Shown: positions 34,663 through 43,249, counted from the stretch's first letter. The stretch: 56,521 nt of DNA from an uncultured Candidatus Saccharibacteria bacterium (GCA_948868795.1 CAQRDK010000006.1:1-56521); one strand, 5' to 3'. Made by a program: numbers and translations. Notes: a model not told the origin generated them from the sequence alone.

Positions 34663-36447
34663 ATGAACCCCTCTAAAATCCGTAATTTCTGTATCATCGC
34701 CCACATCGACCATGGAAAGTCGACTATTGCTGATCGCATGATGGAAATAACTAATACTGTTGAGAAACGCGAGATGAAGTCTCAGCTCCTCGATTCCATG
34801 GAGCTCGAGCGCGAAAAGGGGATTACGATCAAACTTGCCCCCGTCCAGATGAAATGGCGTGATTATGTTTTGAATCTCATCGACACTCCGGGCCACGTCG
34901 ACTTTTCTTACGAAGTCTCCCGTTCGCTCCAAGCCGTCGAAGCCGCCGTCCTTGTCGTCGATGCGACCCAAGGTATCCAGGCTCAGACTCTTGCCAATGT
35001 CTATCTCGCCCTTGAACAAGATTTATATATTATACCCGTCATCAACAAAATCGACCTTCCTGCCGCCGACGTCGAAAAAGTCTCCGCCCAGATCGTCAAC
35101 CTTCTCGGTTGCTCGCCCGAAGAAATTATCCCGGTTTCCGGAAAAACTGGCCTCAATGTTGATAAAATCCTCGATCGCATCATCGAAAAGGCTCCCGAAC
35201 CTCGCAAGCCGGCCTCCCCTACCGGAGCCACTCGCGCTCTCATCTTCGATTCATATTTTGACGATTATCGCGGCGTCATTCTTTATGTTCGCATCTTTGA
35301 AGGCAAGATCGACAAAAACTCCGAAATCCGCATGATGGCGGCCGAAACTAATGGTCTTGCGCTCGAAGTTGGCGCGCTCACGCCGAAAATGTCCCCCGCG
35401 CAGAGCCTCGACGAGGGGAGTATTGGCTACATCGTCACGAACTTGAAGACTACCCGCGAGGCCAAAGTCGGCGATACTGTCACCCTGGCCAAATCTCCCG
35501 CTCCCGAGCCGCTCCCCGGCTACAAAAACGTTCTTCCGTTTGTCTATGCCGGTTTTTTTCCGGTTTCGAACGATCAATATCAGGATCTGAAAGACGCCGT
35601 CGAGAAGCTCGCCATGTCCGATTCCGCTCTCCACTTCGAGCCGGAAAACTCTCCTGTCCTCGGCTTCGGTCTTCGTATCGGCTTCCTCGGTCTGCTACAC
35701 ATGGACATTATCCGCGAACGCCTTGAGCGTGAGTTTAATCTCGATCTCGTCATCACTAATCCTAGCACGAACTACGAAGTTACCTTGAGCGACGGCGAAG
35801 ATTTGAATATCCGCTCCGCCTCCGACCTCCCTGACCAGTCCGCTATCGCCGAGATTCGCGAACCCTGGGTGAAAGGCGAAATCATCCTCCCGCAGACCAT
35901 GATTGGCGGCGTCCTGAACCTTATCAACGAGAAACGCGGCCATCAAACTAATTTAAGTTATATCGAAGATCGCGCCGTGATTGATTTTGAAGCCCCGATG
36001 GCGAACCTCCTCACCGATTTCTACGACCAGCTCAAATCCATCACCTCCGGCTACGCCAGCTTCAACTACGAACTTTCCGATTATCGCGCCGAAGACCTCG
36101 TCCGCCTCGATTTTCTCGTCGCCGGCAACCGTATGGACGCCCTGAGCCTTATGTGTCACCGCTCCGAAGCCGACGCTCTCGGTCGCGAAATCACCAAAAA
36201 GTTAAAAGAAGTTATTCCGCGTCAAAACTTTGAAGTTGCCCTCCAGGCCGCCATTGGCGCTAAAATCATTGCCCGCGAAACTATCGGTGCCTACCGTAAA
36301 GATGTTACCGTCAAAATCCACACCGGCGACCGCGACCGCAAAGCCAAACTCCTCGACAAGCAGAAAAAAGGCAAAGCCCGCATGAAACGCTTCGGCAAAA
36401 TTGATATCCCCTCCGAAGCCTTTACCGTTATGCTAAAACGCGACTAG
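34663..36447 (+). CDS. lepA: Elongation factor 4 (LepA), ribosome back-translocase GTPase
   Basis: A 594-residue translational GTPase of the usual length. G motifs are AHIDHGKST (about 12-20), DTPGH (about 73) and NKID (about 127). EF-G-like domains follow and the LepA-specific C-terminal domain ends MKRFGKIDIPSEAF. It acts on ribosomes, aiding initiation or recovery under stress. Translation should start without a leader, given the 19-bp gap to tilS. A 13-bp direct repeat covers the stop codon (36437-36449) and recurs at 36488-36500. Confidence 0.96.
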   Translation: MNPSKIRNFCIIAHIDHGKSTIADRMMEITNTVEKREMKSQLLDSMELEREKGITIKLAPVQMKWRDYVLNLIDTPGHVDFSYEVSRSLQAVEAAVLVVDATQGIQAQTLANVYLALEQDLYIIPVINKIDLPAADVEKVSAQIVNLLGCSPEEIIPVSGKTGLNVDKILDRIIEKAPEPRKPASPTGATRALIFDSYFDDYRGVILYVRIFEGKIDKNSEIRMMAAETNGLALEVGALTPKMSPAQSLDEGSIGYIVTNLKTTREAKVGDTVTLAKSPAPEPLPGYKNVLPFVYAGFFPVSNDQYQDLKDAVEKLAMSDSALHFEPENSPVLGFGLRIGFLGLLHMDIIRERLEREFNLDLVITNPSTNYEVTLSDGEDLNIRSASDLPDQSAIAEIREPWVKGEIILPQTMIGGVLNLINEKRGHQTNLSYIEDRAVIDFEAPMANLLTDFYDQLKSITSGYASFNYELSDYRAEDLVRLDFLVAGNRMDALSLMCHRSEADALGREITKKLKEVIPRQNFEVALQAAIGAKIIARETIGAYRKDVTVKIHTGDRDRKAKLLDKQKKGKARMKRFGKIDIPSEAFTVMLKRD

Positions 36448-36527
36448 CTGCCGTCCAGCCCATCCTGCGGCCGCGGAAAAAACTAACAACGCGACTAGCT
36501 AACCTTACCTCCCCGCCCGTCAAAACT

Positions 36528-36544
36528 GTTGTAAAAATTACAAC
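36528..36544 (+). promoter_or_regulatory. Palindrome upstream of the MATE promoter
   Basis: GTTGTAA-AAA-TTACAAC, a perfect 7-bp inverted repeat about 30 bp upstream of the -10 at 36574. Its position over the -35 region suggests an operator; a weak lepA terminator is the alternative. Confidence 0.4.
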
Positions 36545-36570
36545 ATTTACATCCATTTTCAAACATTTTG

Positions 36571-36579
36571 TGCTAAAAT
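36571..36579 (+). promoter_or_regulatory. Extended -10 promoter of the MATE fusion gene
   Basis: TGCTAAAAT at 36571-36579; predicted start near 36586, at the first base of a folded leader. Confidence 0.6.
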
Positions 36580-36585
36580 ACATAA

Positions 36586-36758
36586 AGTTGACCCAGCTTT
36601 CTGGCGACAAAATGCTCTACGAAAAAGCGAAAAACACCGAAGCAAAACCCGCTCCATAGAGCAAACCAAAGCGTAAAATGGTCAATCAACTATGTCGCCA
36701 GAATTCGGAGGGCATACTTATTTAATAATAGTCTAACTTTAAGAAAGGAGTATTTTTC
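36586..36758 (+). ncRNA. Structured 5' leader of the MATE fusion gene (candidate riboswitch)
   Basis: Helices seen: AGTTGA (36586-36591) with TCAACT (36686-36691); TTCTGGCGAC (36599-36608) with GTCGCCAGAA (36694-36703), 10 perfect pairs; TGCTCTA (36613-36619) with TAGAGCA (36657-36663), holding AGCG/CGCT inside. The first two cross each other, so they form a pseudoknot or alternate. The Shine-Dalgarno site AAAGGAG is at 36744-36750. No known riboswitch class recognised. Confidence 0.5.
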
Positions 36759-38807
36759 ATGGACAAAACTGCCACGGCTGCGCGCGAAACTGCCGCAAAG
36801 CCAACAAAAGCAGAAAACCAAGAAAACCAATACCTCGGAAAGGAAAAGATTTCAAAACTTCTTTTCAAGTTTTCCATCCCGTGCATTCTTGCACTTCTCA
36901 TCACCTCACTTTATAACATCGTCGACCAGATTTTCATTGGTCACGGCACGACTGAAGGTCTCGGCGCCGTTGGTAATGCTGCGACTTCGATTGTCTTCCC
37001 GCTAACTCTCGTTGCGGTGGCGATTTCCGGCATGTTTGGTGATGGTACGGCTGCTTTTCTTTCAATCTGCCAGGGTCGCAAAGATACTAAAAATGCCCAC
37101 CGTGCCGTCGGCGGCAGCGCTGTCATCACTTTCCTAATCAGTCTTATCCTTGTCGCGCTCGGTTTCATTTTTGCCGATCAGATTCTCGGCCTCTTTGGCG
37201 CTAGCGCTGACAACCTGCTCTATGCCAAGCAATATTTCTATATTATCCTCTCCTTCTTCCCGATTTATATGCTCGGCTACATGCTCAACTCCGTCATTCG
37301 TGCCGACGGCTCCCCGACCTTCGCTATGATTGCAACCGTTGCTGGTGCCGTGACGAATATCATCCTTGACCCGATTTTCATTTTCGTCTTCAACTGGGGC
37401 ATCCAAGGTGCCGCTTGGGCGACCATTACCGGTCAAATCCTCACTCTCGTCATTTCTATTATCTATCTCGCCCGCACAAAAACTTTCCGCCTCAAGCTCG
37501 AAAGTTTCAAACCTCAAAAAGAAGTTCTCGGCAACATTGCAAAACTCGGCGTTTCGACTTTTATCACCCAGCTATCTATCGTGATTATCTCCATGGTTTG
37601 TAATAAGATGCTCGCCATCTTCGGCGCTCAGTCCGAATACGGCGCGAACGACCCTCTCGCTATCATCGGTATCTGTATGAAGGTCTTCACGATCGTCCTC
37701 AGTATCGCTATGGGTATCATCATCGGCGCGCAGCCGATCCTCGGCTACAACATCGGCGCCGGCAATAACGACCGCGTTCGCGAAACTTTCCGCAAATGTA
37801 TTCTCGCGACCATCGTCGTTGGTGCCATTGCGACTATTATCTTCGAAGTTTGCCCAGAACCAATCATCTCAATTTTCGGCTCGAACTCCGAGAACCCTGA
37901 GCTCTATATGAAGTTTGCTGCGCTCACTTTCCGCATCTTCCTCTCGCTCATCACCTTCACTTGCACGATCAAAGTCATTTCCATCTTCTTCCAAGCTGTC
38001 GGTGAACCGCTCAAAGCTGCCATCGTCTCGCTTTTTCGTGACATCATCATCTTCTGCCCGCTCGTCCTTATTCTTCCGCACCTCATGAATAACATTAACG
38101 GCATTCTCTGGGCTGCTCCGATTGCTGATATTGTTGGTATCATCCTCTCAGTCTCGCTCGTTGTCGTCTACTTCCGTCATCTCGGTCGTAACGTCAAAAC
38201 GGATCAGAGCCACGAGCAGCTCGCTCTCCAGCCTTCTCACCCTGGCGTCATCATCACGATTTCCCGCGAACACGGTTCTCAGGGCAAGAAAATCGGCGAA
38301 CTTGTTGCGAAACAACTTGGTATTCCGTATTACTACAAGGAACTTACCGCCCTCGCCGCTGCCGAAAGTGGTCTCGACAAAGAATATATCAAGAAAGTTA
38401 GCAGCAACGACGGCGAACAAATTTCCCAAGAACTTTATCTCACGACTTCCCCGGCTAAGTATGCCATCGAAGCCCAAGATGCTGTCTTGAAAGAAATCGC
38501 CAAGCAGGGAAGCTGTGTAATTGTTGGCCGCGCCGCTGACTATGTTCTCCGTGACCAGAAGAATCTCCTCCGCGTCTTCATCTACGCGCCGAAGGAAATG
38601 CGTGTCAAGAACATTATGTCAATGTATGGCGATGACGAAAAATCCGCCACGAAAAACATTGACCGCTCCGACAAAAATCGTGCTGATTACTACAGTTTGA
38701 TTTCCGGCCAGAAATGGGGCGACCCGCGTAACTACGACCTCTGCGTCGACGCTTCGCTCGGTAAAGAAAAAGTTGCCGAACTTATCTGCAGCCTCGCTCA
38801 GAAGTAG
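36759..38807 (+). CDS. MATE-family transporter fused to a cytidylate-kinase-like domain
   Basis: A 682-residue fusion. Residues about 25-475 are a 12-helix MATE exporter (LLITSLYNIVDQIFIGH near the start, duplicated six-helix halves), which would expel a drug or metabolite using Na+ or H+. From about 493 a soluble kinase-like domain follows: IITISREHGSQGKKIGE in the P-loop position, SCVIVGRAADYVL, and a helical end. This matches the cytidylate-kinase-like family rather than true Cmk. A single ORF joins them without any stop or internal promoter. The kinase substrate is unknown. An AAAGGAG site and a folded leader precede it. Confidence 0.85.
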   Translation: MDKTATAARETAAKPTKAENQENQYLGKEKISKLLFKFSIPCILALLITSLYNIVDQIFIGHGTTEGLGAVGNAATSIVFPLTLVAVAISGMFGDGTAAFLSICQGRKDTKNAHRAVGGSAVITFLISLILVALGFIFADQILGLFGASADNLLYAKQYFYIILSFFPIYMLGYMLNSVIRADGSPTFAMIATVAGAVTNIILDPIFIFVFNWGIQGAAWATITGQILTLVISIIYLARTKTFRLKLESFKPQKEVLGNIAKLGVSTFITQLSIVIISMVCNKMLAIFGAQSEYGANDPLAIIGICMKVFTIVLSIAMGIIIGAQPILGYNIGAGNNDRVRETFRKCILATIVVGAIATIIFEVCPEPIISIFGSNSENPELYMKFAALTFRIFLSLITFTCTIKVISIFFQAVGEPLKAAIVSLFRDIIIFCPLVLILPHLMNNINGILWAAPIADIVGIILSVSLVVVYFRHLGRNVKTDQSHEQLALQPSHPGVIITISREHGSQGKKIGELVAKQLGIPYYYKELTALAAAESGLDKEYIKKVSSNDGEQISQELYLTTSPAKYAIEAQDAVLKEIAKQGSCVIVGRAADYVLRDQKNLLRVFIYAPKEMRVKNIMSMYGDDEKSATKNIDRSDKNRADYYSLISGQKWGDPRNYDLCVDASLGKEKVAELICSLAQK

Positions 38808-38825
38808 CCGAGGTTGTAGACCAAC

Positions 38826-38858
38826 AAAAAGTGCGAGCCAAAAAACTCGCACTTTTTT
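38826..38858. terminator. Bidirectional terminator between MATE fusion and folD
   Basis: AAAAGTGCGAG (38827-38837) pairs with CTCGCACTTTT (38846-38856), T run on both strands. Confidence 0.9.
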
Positions 38859-38867
38859 CGTGGCTAC

Positions 38868-39677
38868 TTATTTATTTGCCGCGATTAAAACATGTTCAAA
38901 CAACGCCGTCACCGTCAACGGCCCGACCCCGCCAACTTTTGGCGTAATCGCTAGTAAGTCTTCGCGCTCGCGCACACTATCATCAATGTCTCCGACCAGC
39001 ACCCCGCCTTCGCTCGCCGTCCCCGCGTCGACAACCACGGCGCCCGGCTTCAGCATATCTCCCGTAATCAAATGCGGCACGCCGGTCGCGCTCACGATCA
39101 CATCGAAATCTCTAAGCGTCATCAAATCACTCCCCCTCCCGAACGCCGTCACATCATATCCCGAATCTCCCCACATCCGCGCCAGCGGCTTTCCAATCAG
39201 CCTCCCCCGCCCGACTAACGCAATTTTACTCTGCGCGAGGTTAATGTCGTATCCCGCCAATAACCAATTAATCGCCGTCGCTGTTGCCGACTCGAACTTC
39301 GCCGTCTCTCCGCGTTGGATTCGCACCTCCGTCCCTAGCCCGTCGACATCTTTTTCTACTGCAATTTCCGACACAACTTCGTCGGTCAGGGAAGGGTCGA
39401 CTAGCGGCAGTTGCACAATAATCCCGTGCACGTCTTCTTGCGCATTCGCCTCGCGCACCGCTTCGGCGACATCTTCGCGATACCAATCCTCGACCGTGAT
39501 GCCAATATCTTCGCCGTATTTTTGCTTCAGGTGAACATATTTCAAAATCACCGGACTGTCGCTATTCCGAATAATCACCAGCTTCGGAAAAATCTTCCTC
39601 GACCGGAGCGCCTTTACGGTATGCGCCTGATTTTCTTTCATATACCCCGCCAGTTCTGCGCCGTTCAATAGCTTCAT
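38868..39677 (-). CDS. folD: Methylenetetrahydrofolate dehydrogenase/cyclohydrolase FolD
   Basis: A 269-residue bifunctional enzyme interconverting 5,10-methylene- and 10-formyl-tetrahydrofolate with NADP. Family features: YVHLKQKYGEDIGI near residue 46 (the catalytic Lys region), GIIVQLPL near 85, VGRGRLIGKPLA for the cofactor and PKVGGVGPLTVTAL near the end. It is a little shorter than usual. It overlaps murB by 4 nt (ATGA) and is the second gene of that operon. Confidence 0.94.
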   Translation of the reverse strand: MKLLNGAELAGYMKENQAHTVKALRSRKIFPKLVIIRNSDSPVILKYVHLKQKYGEDIGITVEDWYREDVAEAVREANAQEDVHGIIVQLPLVDPSLTDEVVSEIAVEKDVDGLGTEVRIQRGETAKFESATATAINWLLAGYDINLAQSKIALVGRGRLIGKPLARMWGDSGYDVTAFGRGSDLMTLRDFDVIVSATGVPHLITGDMLKPGAVVVDAGTASEGGVLVGDIDDSVREREDLLAITPKVGGVGPLTVTALFEHVLIAANK

Positions 39678-40735
39678 TTCTTCTCCTCCATTTTGGTCGA
39701 TTGCTGCTCGGAATGCGCGACCATCTCGACCGGTTCCTGCTCTAAGACCAATCCAAACTTTTCCGCCACCGCGCCGACAATTTCTTCTCGCGCCGCCGCG
39801 AGGTCTGCATAACTTTTCGCACTTTCATTTATCAACACCAGCGCTGCTTTATCGCTCACGCGAATCCCCCGCATCGCCTTTCCTTTCAGCCCACATGCCT
39901 CGACCAACCATCCCGAATTGATTTTTCCGCTTCCGTCTTCATTTCGCCAGAGCGGAATCCCTTGCGCCTCGGCCGCGTCCGCGCCTGCCTTGTCGACATA
40001 AACATTCTTAAAGAAACTTCCCGCGCTCGCTACCTTTTCCGGATCTGGCAATTTTTCGCTCCGAATTTCCGACACCATTTTCCGAATGTTCTTCGGCGAA
40101 AAATCCGTCTCGCCATGCTCGTCGATATATTTCTGCAGGGAATTATAGAACGGCGGCTCCAGCTCGCCTTCCTTCAATTTAACCGTCACTGCCACGATGA
40201 AAAACCTCCCCGCATCTTCGCCCGTGTTAAACCGCGTGTGTCGGTATGACATATTCATCTCGTCTTTTCCAAGCGTCACGAATTCCCCCGTTTGCGTATC
40301 GAACGCCTCGACACTCTCGATAGCCTGCGCAATGTCTTGCCCGTACGCTCCGATGTTTTGCACCGGCGCTGCCCCGAGCGTCCCCGGAATTATACTCATC
40401 GCTTCAATTCCCGAGTATCCCCTCTCGCACGCAAATTTCACAAAATCATCCCAAATTTCTCCCCCCATCCCCCGAAGAATCATCTCGCCATTCTCTTCGC
40501 GCACAATCTCGACCCCGCGCAGTTTATTCAAGATCACCACCCCCGGAAACCCTTCGTCATGCCCGAGCGTATTCGCCCCGCCGCCCATCATCCAGACCGG
40601 CAGCCCCCGCTCCTTCGCGAACCGGAACGCCTCCACGGCGTCATCCTTCGACTCCACTTCCAAGACGAACCGCGCCGCCCCGCCCAGTCGCATCGTCGTC
40701 AGTCCAGAAATCAACACATTCTCTCGAATCTTCAT
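39674..40735 (-). CDS. murB: UDP-N-acetylenolpyruvoylglucosamine reductase MurB
   Basis: A 353-residue FAD enzyme that reduces the MurA product to UDP-N-acetylmuramate. FAD-binding motifs MGGGANTLGHDEGF and SIIPGTLGAAPVQNIGAYG are present. SYRHTRF carries a substrate Arg and GSFFKNV the catalytic Ser. The length and loop fit the E. coli-like type I enzyme. It begins with a leaderless promoter six nt upstream. With XRE-murA it supports a working peptidoglycan pathway. Confidence 0.94.
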   Translation of the reverse strand: MKIRENVLISGLTTMRLGGAARFVLEVESKDDAVEAFRFAKERGLPVWMMGGGANTLGHDEGFPGVVILNKLRGVEIVREENGEMILRGMGGEIWDDFVKFACERGYSGIEAMSIIPGTLGAAPVQNIGAYGQDIAQAIESVEAFDTQTGEFVTLGKDEMNMSYRHTRFNTGEDAGRFFIVAVTVKLKEGELEPPFYNSLQKYIDEHGETDFSPKNIRKMVSEIRSEKLPDPEKVASAGSFFKNVYVDKAGADAAEAQGIPLWRNEDGSGKINSGWLVEACGLKGKAMRGIRVSDKAALVLINESAKSYADLAAAREEIVGAVAEKFGLVLEQEPVEMVAHSEQQSTKMEEKK

Positions 40736-40741
40736 CTCTTT

Positions 40742-40747
40742 ATTATA
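40742..40747 (-). promoter_or_regulatory. -10 promoter, leaderless start of murB-folD
   Basis: TATAAT on the minus strand, six nt before the murB ATG. Confidence 0.75.
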
Positions 40748-40936
40748 CCACGTTGTCGTCTTTTCTCTCCACGAAGCCTTGCCTCGGCACAGAACTCCGC
40801 CCCAGCCGCCGCCCCGCCAAATAAGTTGTTTTCTGATAAGTTAAGTTATTGCGTGTAAATTCCGTGTAATAACTTGTTGGGATAACTCATCATCTCAAGT
40901 CATTTCGATATCTAAAATTGTAAAAAAGGAATAAGT

Positions 40937-40993
40937 ATGTACTATATCGACAAAAACTATAATAGAAACTTATTTGACGGTTGCGGAGGCTGA
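40937..40993 (+). CDS. Possible 18-residue peptide ending in Gly-Cys-Gly-Gly
   Basis: A short ORF with AAAAAAGGAAT just upstream of the ATG, encoding MYYIDKNYNRNLFDGCGG and then TGA. Beyond the TGA the frame continues with three Gly codons and runs to a TAA near 41076. The stretch between murB and the FISUMP gene has no other ORF. It could be a small peptide gene, a leader peptide, or chance. Confidence 0.25.
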   Translation: MYYIDKNYNRNLFDGCGG

Positions 40994-41082
40994 GGCGGAG
41001 GAAACCTAGAGATTCGAGAAAACTTCAAACTCTATCACCATTGTAGACTTTTATTTTTCTCCACCTCTGTTAGCTAATTACC

Positions 41083-41107
41083 AAACTCTACAACGGTTGT
41101 AGAGTTT
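41083..41107. terminator. Hairpin at the end of the FISUMP gene
   Basis: AAACTCTACAA (41083-41093) pairs with TTGTAGAGTTT (41097-41107) around CGG. It begins at the stop codon. No long T run follows on either strand, so its efficiency is uncertain. A degenerate copy of the same motif lies at about 41029-41052. Confidence 0.5.
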
Positions 41108-42789
41108 TACCGGGCGATACAACGAACAGCAAGTCCCAAATATTTATAGCGTGCAGTTACTGGCTGGACGTCATTAGTATCCCCAAAAACAAATCCCATA
41201 GCTTGTTCGTTCGAAATGGAAGCGGTAGACGTCCAATACAGCCCTGGTGCAGCAGCGCCCCAAAGATAGCCTATGGTGCCATAATTAAAACCACCTCCAC
41301 GCAGAAAGTAAAATGGTTTCTCGACCAATTGATATGATGTAATATTTCCCTGTTTTTCCCACCCGTAAGCTTGGAGAAGAGCGCCGTAGCTATCTATTGC
41401 AAACGGTGGCGTATAAGACGAGCCGCCTCCTTGACTATGCGGTAATTTCCATCCAGCTGGACATATGCTTCCAGCGGCATCCGCGTTGCTGTCGGCCGAA
41501 CTTTGTAAAGATGTCCCCGTCCCGGCCGTAGCCGCGCCCCATTGATACCAATTACCGAAGTAGTAATGCGCATCATATTGCGCACAGGGTCCCGTCGCAG
41601 CCTCGCTAAGAGCACTATTTGCGGGTTTACTGCAGTTGGTCGAGCCGTCCATTCCGGCATATGATGTTACGTAAAAGAAATTAGGATCCGCCGACGGTTT
41701 TCTCTCTCCTACTGATATAATATTCTCCCCCGCGCAACCACTTAACCCATTCAGCAGACCACTCGTGCCCTCATTATCTCGACAATAAGTATAAGTGTCA
41801 GTCGGCACATTATCTACATATCCTTTTTGCGTCCAAGAAAAATCATAATTTTGATTAGTATTTGCGTTTTCTGTAAAATTTTCACTCGTAGTATAATGAG
41901 TCGGTGAATACCCTGCTCCCGCCCCAACGCTAACATCAGAACTCGCACTATTCAATGGCAATGTTTCTCGATCTAAGTCCAACGCCAAATTCTGTGTCAT
42001 CCAGCAGTTCCCGTCCGCCAACTTTGCTACCCAATAACTTTTTCCATCACGACTATCAATAAGTTGCGCAGTCGGGACGTCGGCATTGATTTCACCAGTT
42101 TCCGTGAATGCCGCTGGCGTCGGTACACTCTCGCAAATCTTACTCGTCATTTCTTGCATAGTTTCGACGCCAAACACGTTGGAAATTTCCAAAGGCGACG
42201 ACACTACGCTCAGCGTCACCTCGTTCTCGTAAGTGTCTGCCGGCTTCGTATTGCCAATCTTCGCCGCAAAACTGAGCAAGAAACTATACGATGCGCTTCG
42301 CCCTGATCCAGTCGCCAACAAATCACCCTGCCCTTGCGACATCGACTTATATAGCGCACTCTCAGAAAGTTCTTCCTCTTCTGTCACCGCATAACCCCAA
42401 GTATTCGTCTGTAAGTTATCAAAAGTCGAACTTCCGTCAATCCCCGCAATCATCTCCCCACTATTCTTCCCAATCAGCCCCGGAGTTTTACTAGAAAGAT
42501 AGACACTATATCCGCCAGAATTACTTATCGACACATTCGCCTTCACAGCTGTCCTTGCTTTTGCACCTTCTTCTGTCACCGGCGTCATACTTGCTGACCC
42601 CGAAGTCGGAGAGAAGGAAATATTTACATCGGAAATCGTCGTCGCTTGCGGAGAAACTTCATTTTCTTCGCCCTCCAGCGCACTTGCTGATCCACCTATT
42701 AGCGGATTGATTAACAGAAATGCCAGCAGCAACAAACTTATACAGCTCGCACTCCCAGCAATATTAACTTTTCTTTGACCTTTTAGCAT
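41107..42789 (-). CDS. Secreted surface protein with FISUMP-like C-terminal domain (paralogue 1)
   Basis: A 560-residue exported protein starting MLKGQRKV (42789), preceded by AAAAGGAGGG. A longer in-frame ORF to 42849 would run into the folded leader and is rejected. The signal/anchor helix is at about 15-38. A beta-rich domain follows (about 55-205, with NSGGYSVYLSS and PADTYENEVTLSV). From about 255 the sequence matches the FISUMP pattern (AQLIDSRDGKSYWVAKLADGNCWMTQNLALDL) and continues with Tyr/Trp/Gly-rich lectin-like sequence to the end, LAVRCIAR. A paralogue begins at 55329. Likely displayed on the cell surface for binding; ligand unknown. Confidence 0.75.
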   Translation of the reverse strand: MLKGQRKVNIAGSASCISLLLLAFLLINPLIGGSASALEGEENEVSPQATTISDVNISFSPTSGSASMTPVTEEGAKARTAVKANVSISNSGGYSVYLSSKTPGLIGKNSGEMIAGIDGSSTFDNLQTNTWGYAVTEEEELSESALYKSMSQGQGDLLATGSGRSASYSFLLSFAAKIGNTKPADTYENEVTLSVVSSPLEISNVFGVETMQEMTSKICESVPTPAAFTETGEINADVPTAQLIDSRDGKSYWVAKLADGNCWMTQNLALDLDRETLPLNSASSDVSVGAGAGYSPTHYTTSENFTENANTNQNYDFSWTQKGYVDNVPTDTYTYCRDNEGTSGLLNGLSGCAGENIISVGERKPSADPNFFYVTSYAGMDGSTNCSKPANSALSEAATGPCAQYDAHYYFGNWYQWGAATAGTGTSLQSSADSNADAAGSICPAGWKLPHSQGGGSSYTPPFAIDSYGALLQAYGWEKQGNITSYQLVEKPFYFLRGGGFNYGTIGYLWGAAAPGLYWTSTASISNEQAMGFVFGDTNDVQPVTARYKYLGLAVRCIAR

Positions 42790-42986
42790 CACGGCCCTCC
42801 TTTTGATTGGTAATAGACACCAGCCAGGAGCGACCATAAAAAGCGACACCGTAGCCGGTGTCTAAAACCAGTACCAAAGTCATTTCTGCCTTTGAGACGT
42901 AGGTAACGACATACGATGCCGCTTTTTCATCTCAATATAGCAAAAATAAAAACAAATGACTTCGTTTATTAATACTGATTTTAGAC
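42790..42986 (-). ncRNA. Structured 5' leader of FISUMP paralogue 1
   Basis: On the minus strand 16 bases near the predicted RNA start (42988-42973) pair with 42873-42858, with one G-U wobble. Next come GACACCG-gcta-CGGTGTC (42862-42845) and TTTTT (42842-42838), a terminator-like hairpin. GACACCGGC (42862-42854) can instead pair with GCTGGTGTC (42824-42816). The final part (GGTGTCTATTACC to the ATG) is nearly identical to the leader at 55093. Confidence 0.6.
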
Positions 42987-42992
42987 ACTTCC

Positions 42993-42998
42993 ATTATA
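42993..42998 (-). promoter_or_regulatory. -10 promoter of FISUMP paralogue 1
   Basis: TATAAT on the minus strand. Six nt downstream, the predicted start at 42986 falls within the first leader helix. Confidence 0.65.
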
Positions 42999-43072
42999 AC
43001 ACGAAAACTACCGCGTCAACTTAAAAATCTAAAAACCGACAAATAATATTTGGAGATCGGGCACAAATAAGT

Positions 43073-43249
43073 GCAGCGAACGGAGAAGCCGTTGTTCCGA
43101 TTGCTGTTGCCGGACGGATTGATATTGCTGGTGCTGTTGAAGTTGAGGTGGTAGGCGTTGCTGCCGTTAGAGTTCGGCGTAGACGACCAGTAGTTGCCGT
43201 TGTTGCCGGCGCCGTTGAACAGGTTGCTGGTATTCTGGTCGACGTAGCC
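43073..43249 (-). other. Asn-rich lectin-domain segment resembling a diversity-generating retroelement repeat
   Basis: Read on the minus strand this encodes 59 residues from GYVDQNTSN to NRNNGFSVRC, homologous in pattern to the C-terminal end of FISUMP paralogue 1 (GGGF...YWTST...AVRC). Seventeen of 59 codons are Asn, thirteen of them AAC, and the frame has a TGA three codons upstream of the first Gly codon (just before two more Gly codons). Asn codons, SSTPN and RNNGFSVRC are typical of template repeats of diversity-generating retroelements, where adenines are the mutated positions. No reverse transcriptase is in the window. A pseudogene fragment is the alternative. Confidence 0.5.

Noticed and set aside
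36437..36500. 13-bp direct repeat around the lepA stop as an attachment site
   Set aside because: The copies are only 51 bp apart with nothing between them; probably a small local duplication.
42790..42849. Longer N-terminus of FISUMP paralogue 1
   Set aside because: It would cover the folded leader and Shine-Dalgarno site, and the paralogue at 55329 starts at the internal ATG.
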